NCBI GenBank assembly: GCA_937884915.1
Contig: CALAAN010000023.1
Coordinates: forward strand, 1-13,876
DNA from: an uncultured Oscillibacter sp.
Lineage (GTDB): Bacteria; Bacillota; Clostridia; Oscillospirales; Oscillospiraceae
Reading direction: 5' to 3'
Length of the DNA: 13,876 bases
Positions 12,568-13,876 of this stretch are shown in pieces. Position 1 is the stretch's first letter, and the number at the start of each line of letters is the position of its first letter. Position numbers and translations under genes: made by a program. Below the pieces are notes generated by a model. The model worked only from the letters and a program-made list of their open reading frames with translations. It was not told the origin of the DNA and did no database searches.

Positions 12568-13479
12568 TTACTCGTCAATTCCCTGAATCAGCACCTTCAT
12601 CTGTCCGCCGCAGACCATGCCTTCCTCCTCCGCCACATCGTTGCTCATATCCACGCGGACGCACCGGCTCTGCTTGGTGCCGATGAGGCGATACGCCTCT
12701 CTTAAGACGGCGTGCTCACTGCACCCGCCGCCGATCGTCCCGATGCTCTGGAAGCTGTGATCCACCGCCATCATAGCTCCGGATTTTACCGGCGTAGAGC
12801 CGCTGGTTTCCAAAACCACCAGCAGCGCCCTCGGCTCTCCGCTGCGTGCAAGCAACTCGAGGAGCGGCAGATCAATATCCTCCGCGACCAAAACCGTGCT
12901 TCCGGATCGGCGCGGCGTATCTTTGCGGCGGCATTGGATCAGCTCCGCTGCAATGGACACGGCGATTTCCTGCGTAGTCAGGGCATTGATGTCCAATCCG
13001 ATGGGCGCATGAATTTTTTCGAGCAGCTGACCGGAAATTCCTTCATCCCTCAGTAATTGGAACAGGCCGATCACTCTGCGCCTGGACCCGATCATTCCCA
13101 GATATTTGGGAAATGTGCCGGCTAAAATGCTTCTCAGACAGTCTGCGTCATAGCGATGTCCCCGCGTGATAACCGCCACGTAGTCGGATTCATGAATACG
13201 CAGGCTGCTCAGCGCCTTGGAAAAGGCATCGCAGATCACGTCGGCGGCCTCTGGAAAACGGGTGTGGTTAGCGAAGGACGGGCGGTCATCCACCACCGTT
13301 ACCGCAAAGCCCAGATCTGCTCCATATCTGCACAACGGCTGCGCGATATGTCCTCCGCCAAGAAGAATCAGTCGCTCCTTTGACCGGAAATTGCGGGTAT
13401 AGGCAGCGCCATCCACTTCCCACGTCATAGCGGCAGGACTGCCGCTGAGAACGGCCTGATATAGCTCGTTATATGTCAT
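12568..13479 (-). CDS. XdhC/CoxI-family protein with swapped domain order
   Basis: XdhC-family proteins help insert or sulfurate the molybdenum cofactor of xanthine dehydrogenase-type hydroxylases. Here the Rossmann-like XdhC_C domain comes first (RLILLGGGHIAQPLCRYG at residues 37-53, VTVVDDRPSFA, GMIGSRRR at 128-135, PIGLDIN at 159-165). The CoxI/XdhC domain comes last (TSGSTPVKSGAMMAV at 225-239, IGGGCSE at 249-255, EGMVCGGQMKVLIQG at 286-300). In classical XdhC the order is the reverse. The candidate active cysteines C253 and C290 are kept. GAGGAG is 11 nt before the ATG. No molybdenum hydroxylase subunit is in the window. Confidence 0.87.
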   Translation of the reverse strand: MTYNELYQAVLSGSPAAMTWEVDGAAYTRNFRSKERLILLGGGHIAQPLCRYGADLGFAVTVVDDRPSFANHTRFPEAADVICDAFSKALSSLRIHESDYVAVITRGHRYDADCLRSILAGTFPKYLGMIGSRRRVIGLFQLLRDEGISGQLLEKIHAPIGLDINALTTQEIAVSIAAELIQCRRKDTPRRSGSTVLVAEDIDLPLLELLARSGEPRALLVVLETSGSTPVKSGAMMAVDHSFQSIGTIGGGCSEHAVLREAYRLIGTKQSRCVRVDMSNDVAEEEGMVCGGQMKVLIQGIDE

Positions 13480-13553
13480 ATGCGCATCTGCTCCTCATAG
13501 CATATCCGCTCACCGTGCCGGCTGTTACGCTCCGTTTTCATCGGTGCGCGTTT

Positions 13554-13876
13554 TCATTCCGTTACCTCAAGACCGGCTTTCTCCAGTGCCTGCTTCAAGT
13601 CTCCGATGATATCTTCCACGTCCTCAATGCCTACCGAGAAGCGGAAGAAGCCGTTGTGGAATTCCTCGGGATAGAGGTACTGCCGTTCGTCGTTTTCACC
13701 CAGAAACACGATGAGACTCTCGTCGTGGCCGAGAGATACGGCTGAAGTGATGACCTTCAGGTAGCTGACAAACTTATTGTGCGTATCGTGGTCCGCTTTG
13801 AGTCCGAAGGACAATACGCCGCCGAAGCCGGGAGCCATCTGCTTTTTTGCCACTTCATGGCCCCTGTGGCTCTCAA
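13554..13876 (-). CDS. Cys/Met-metabolism PLP-dependent enzyme, C-terminal part (start outside window)
   Basis: The frame is open to the right edge, reading ESHRGHEVAKKQMAPGFGGV and onward to a TGA at 13554, about 107 residues visible of roughly 390-400. The segments AKKQMAPGFGGVLSFGLK, TSAVSLGHDESL and FRFSVGIEDVEDIIGDLKQAL match the C-terminal domain of the trans-sulfuration family (cystathionine gamma-lyase/synthase, methionine gamma-lyase). The Arg of FRFSVG is the expected substrate carboxylate ligand. Which member it is cannot be decided without the N-terminal part. It extends the sulfur amino acid theme of the metY-metA region. Confidence 0.88.
   Translation of the reverse strand, partial: ESHRGHEVAKKQMAPGFGGVLSFGLKADHDTHNKFVSYLKVITSAVSLGHDESLIVFLGENDERQYLYPEEFHNGFFRFSVGIEDVEDIIGDLKQALEKAGLEVTE

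Overview
The window looks like a chromosomal segment of a GC-rich Firmicute of class Clostridia, probably a gut-type relative of the Oscillospiraceae. The evidence is the plsX-acpP-rnc order, AGGAGG-type ribosome binding sites, sigma-A style promoters, DUF1540, DUF401 and half-size TSUP proteins, and an XdhC-like protein. No tRNA, rRNA, CRISPR array, insertion sequence or phage gene was seen. Taxonomy is inferred from gene content only.

Layout. Positions 1-2043 (+): the 3' part of plsX, acpP behind its own promoter and followed by a terminator, rnc, then a decayed nucleoside phosphorylase remnant and a strong terminator. Positions 2026-3467 (-): two overlapping half-size TSUP permease genes, a Cys-rich DUF1540 protein, and a CsoR-type copper-sensor regulator with a His-rich tail. 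Positions 3141-5588 (-) form an apparent operon: an unrecognised 181-aa protein, a histidine/aromatic ammonia-lyase homologue that lacks the Ala-Ser-Gly cofactor tripeptide, and the CsoR-type regulator. A 610-bp divergent control region (5589-6198) full of palindromes separates it from a (+) pair: a Cys-rich protein with two [4Fe-4S] ferredoxin clusters (6199-7188) and a DUF401 permease (7300-8502).

Positions 8593-11347 (-) form the methionine region. A strong promoter drives a 42-codon leader ORF with alternating Met codons, an intrinsic terminator with mutually exclusive upstream pairings, an 18-codon ORF, metY (O-acetylhomoserine sulfhydrylase) and metA (homoserine O-acetyltransferase). 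This has the layout of ribosome-mediated attenuation by methionine, where Firmicutes normally use S-box or T-box RNAs. Positions 11543-13876 (-): an alpha/beta hydrolase, an XdhC-family protein with its two domains in swapped order, and the C-terminal end of another sulfur-amino-acid PLP enzyme.

The two most noteworthy systems are the Met-rich leader attenuator upstream of metY-metA and the lyase without an MIO motif, with its unknown partner gene and divergent Fe-S/permease genes.
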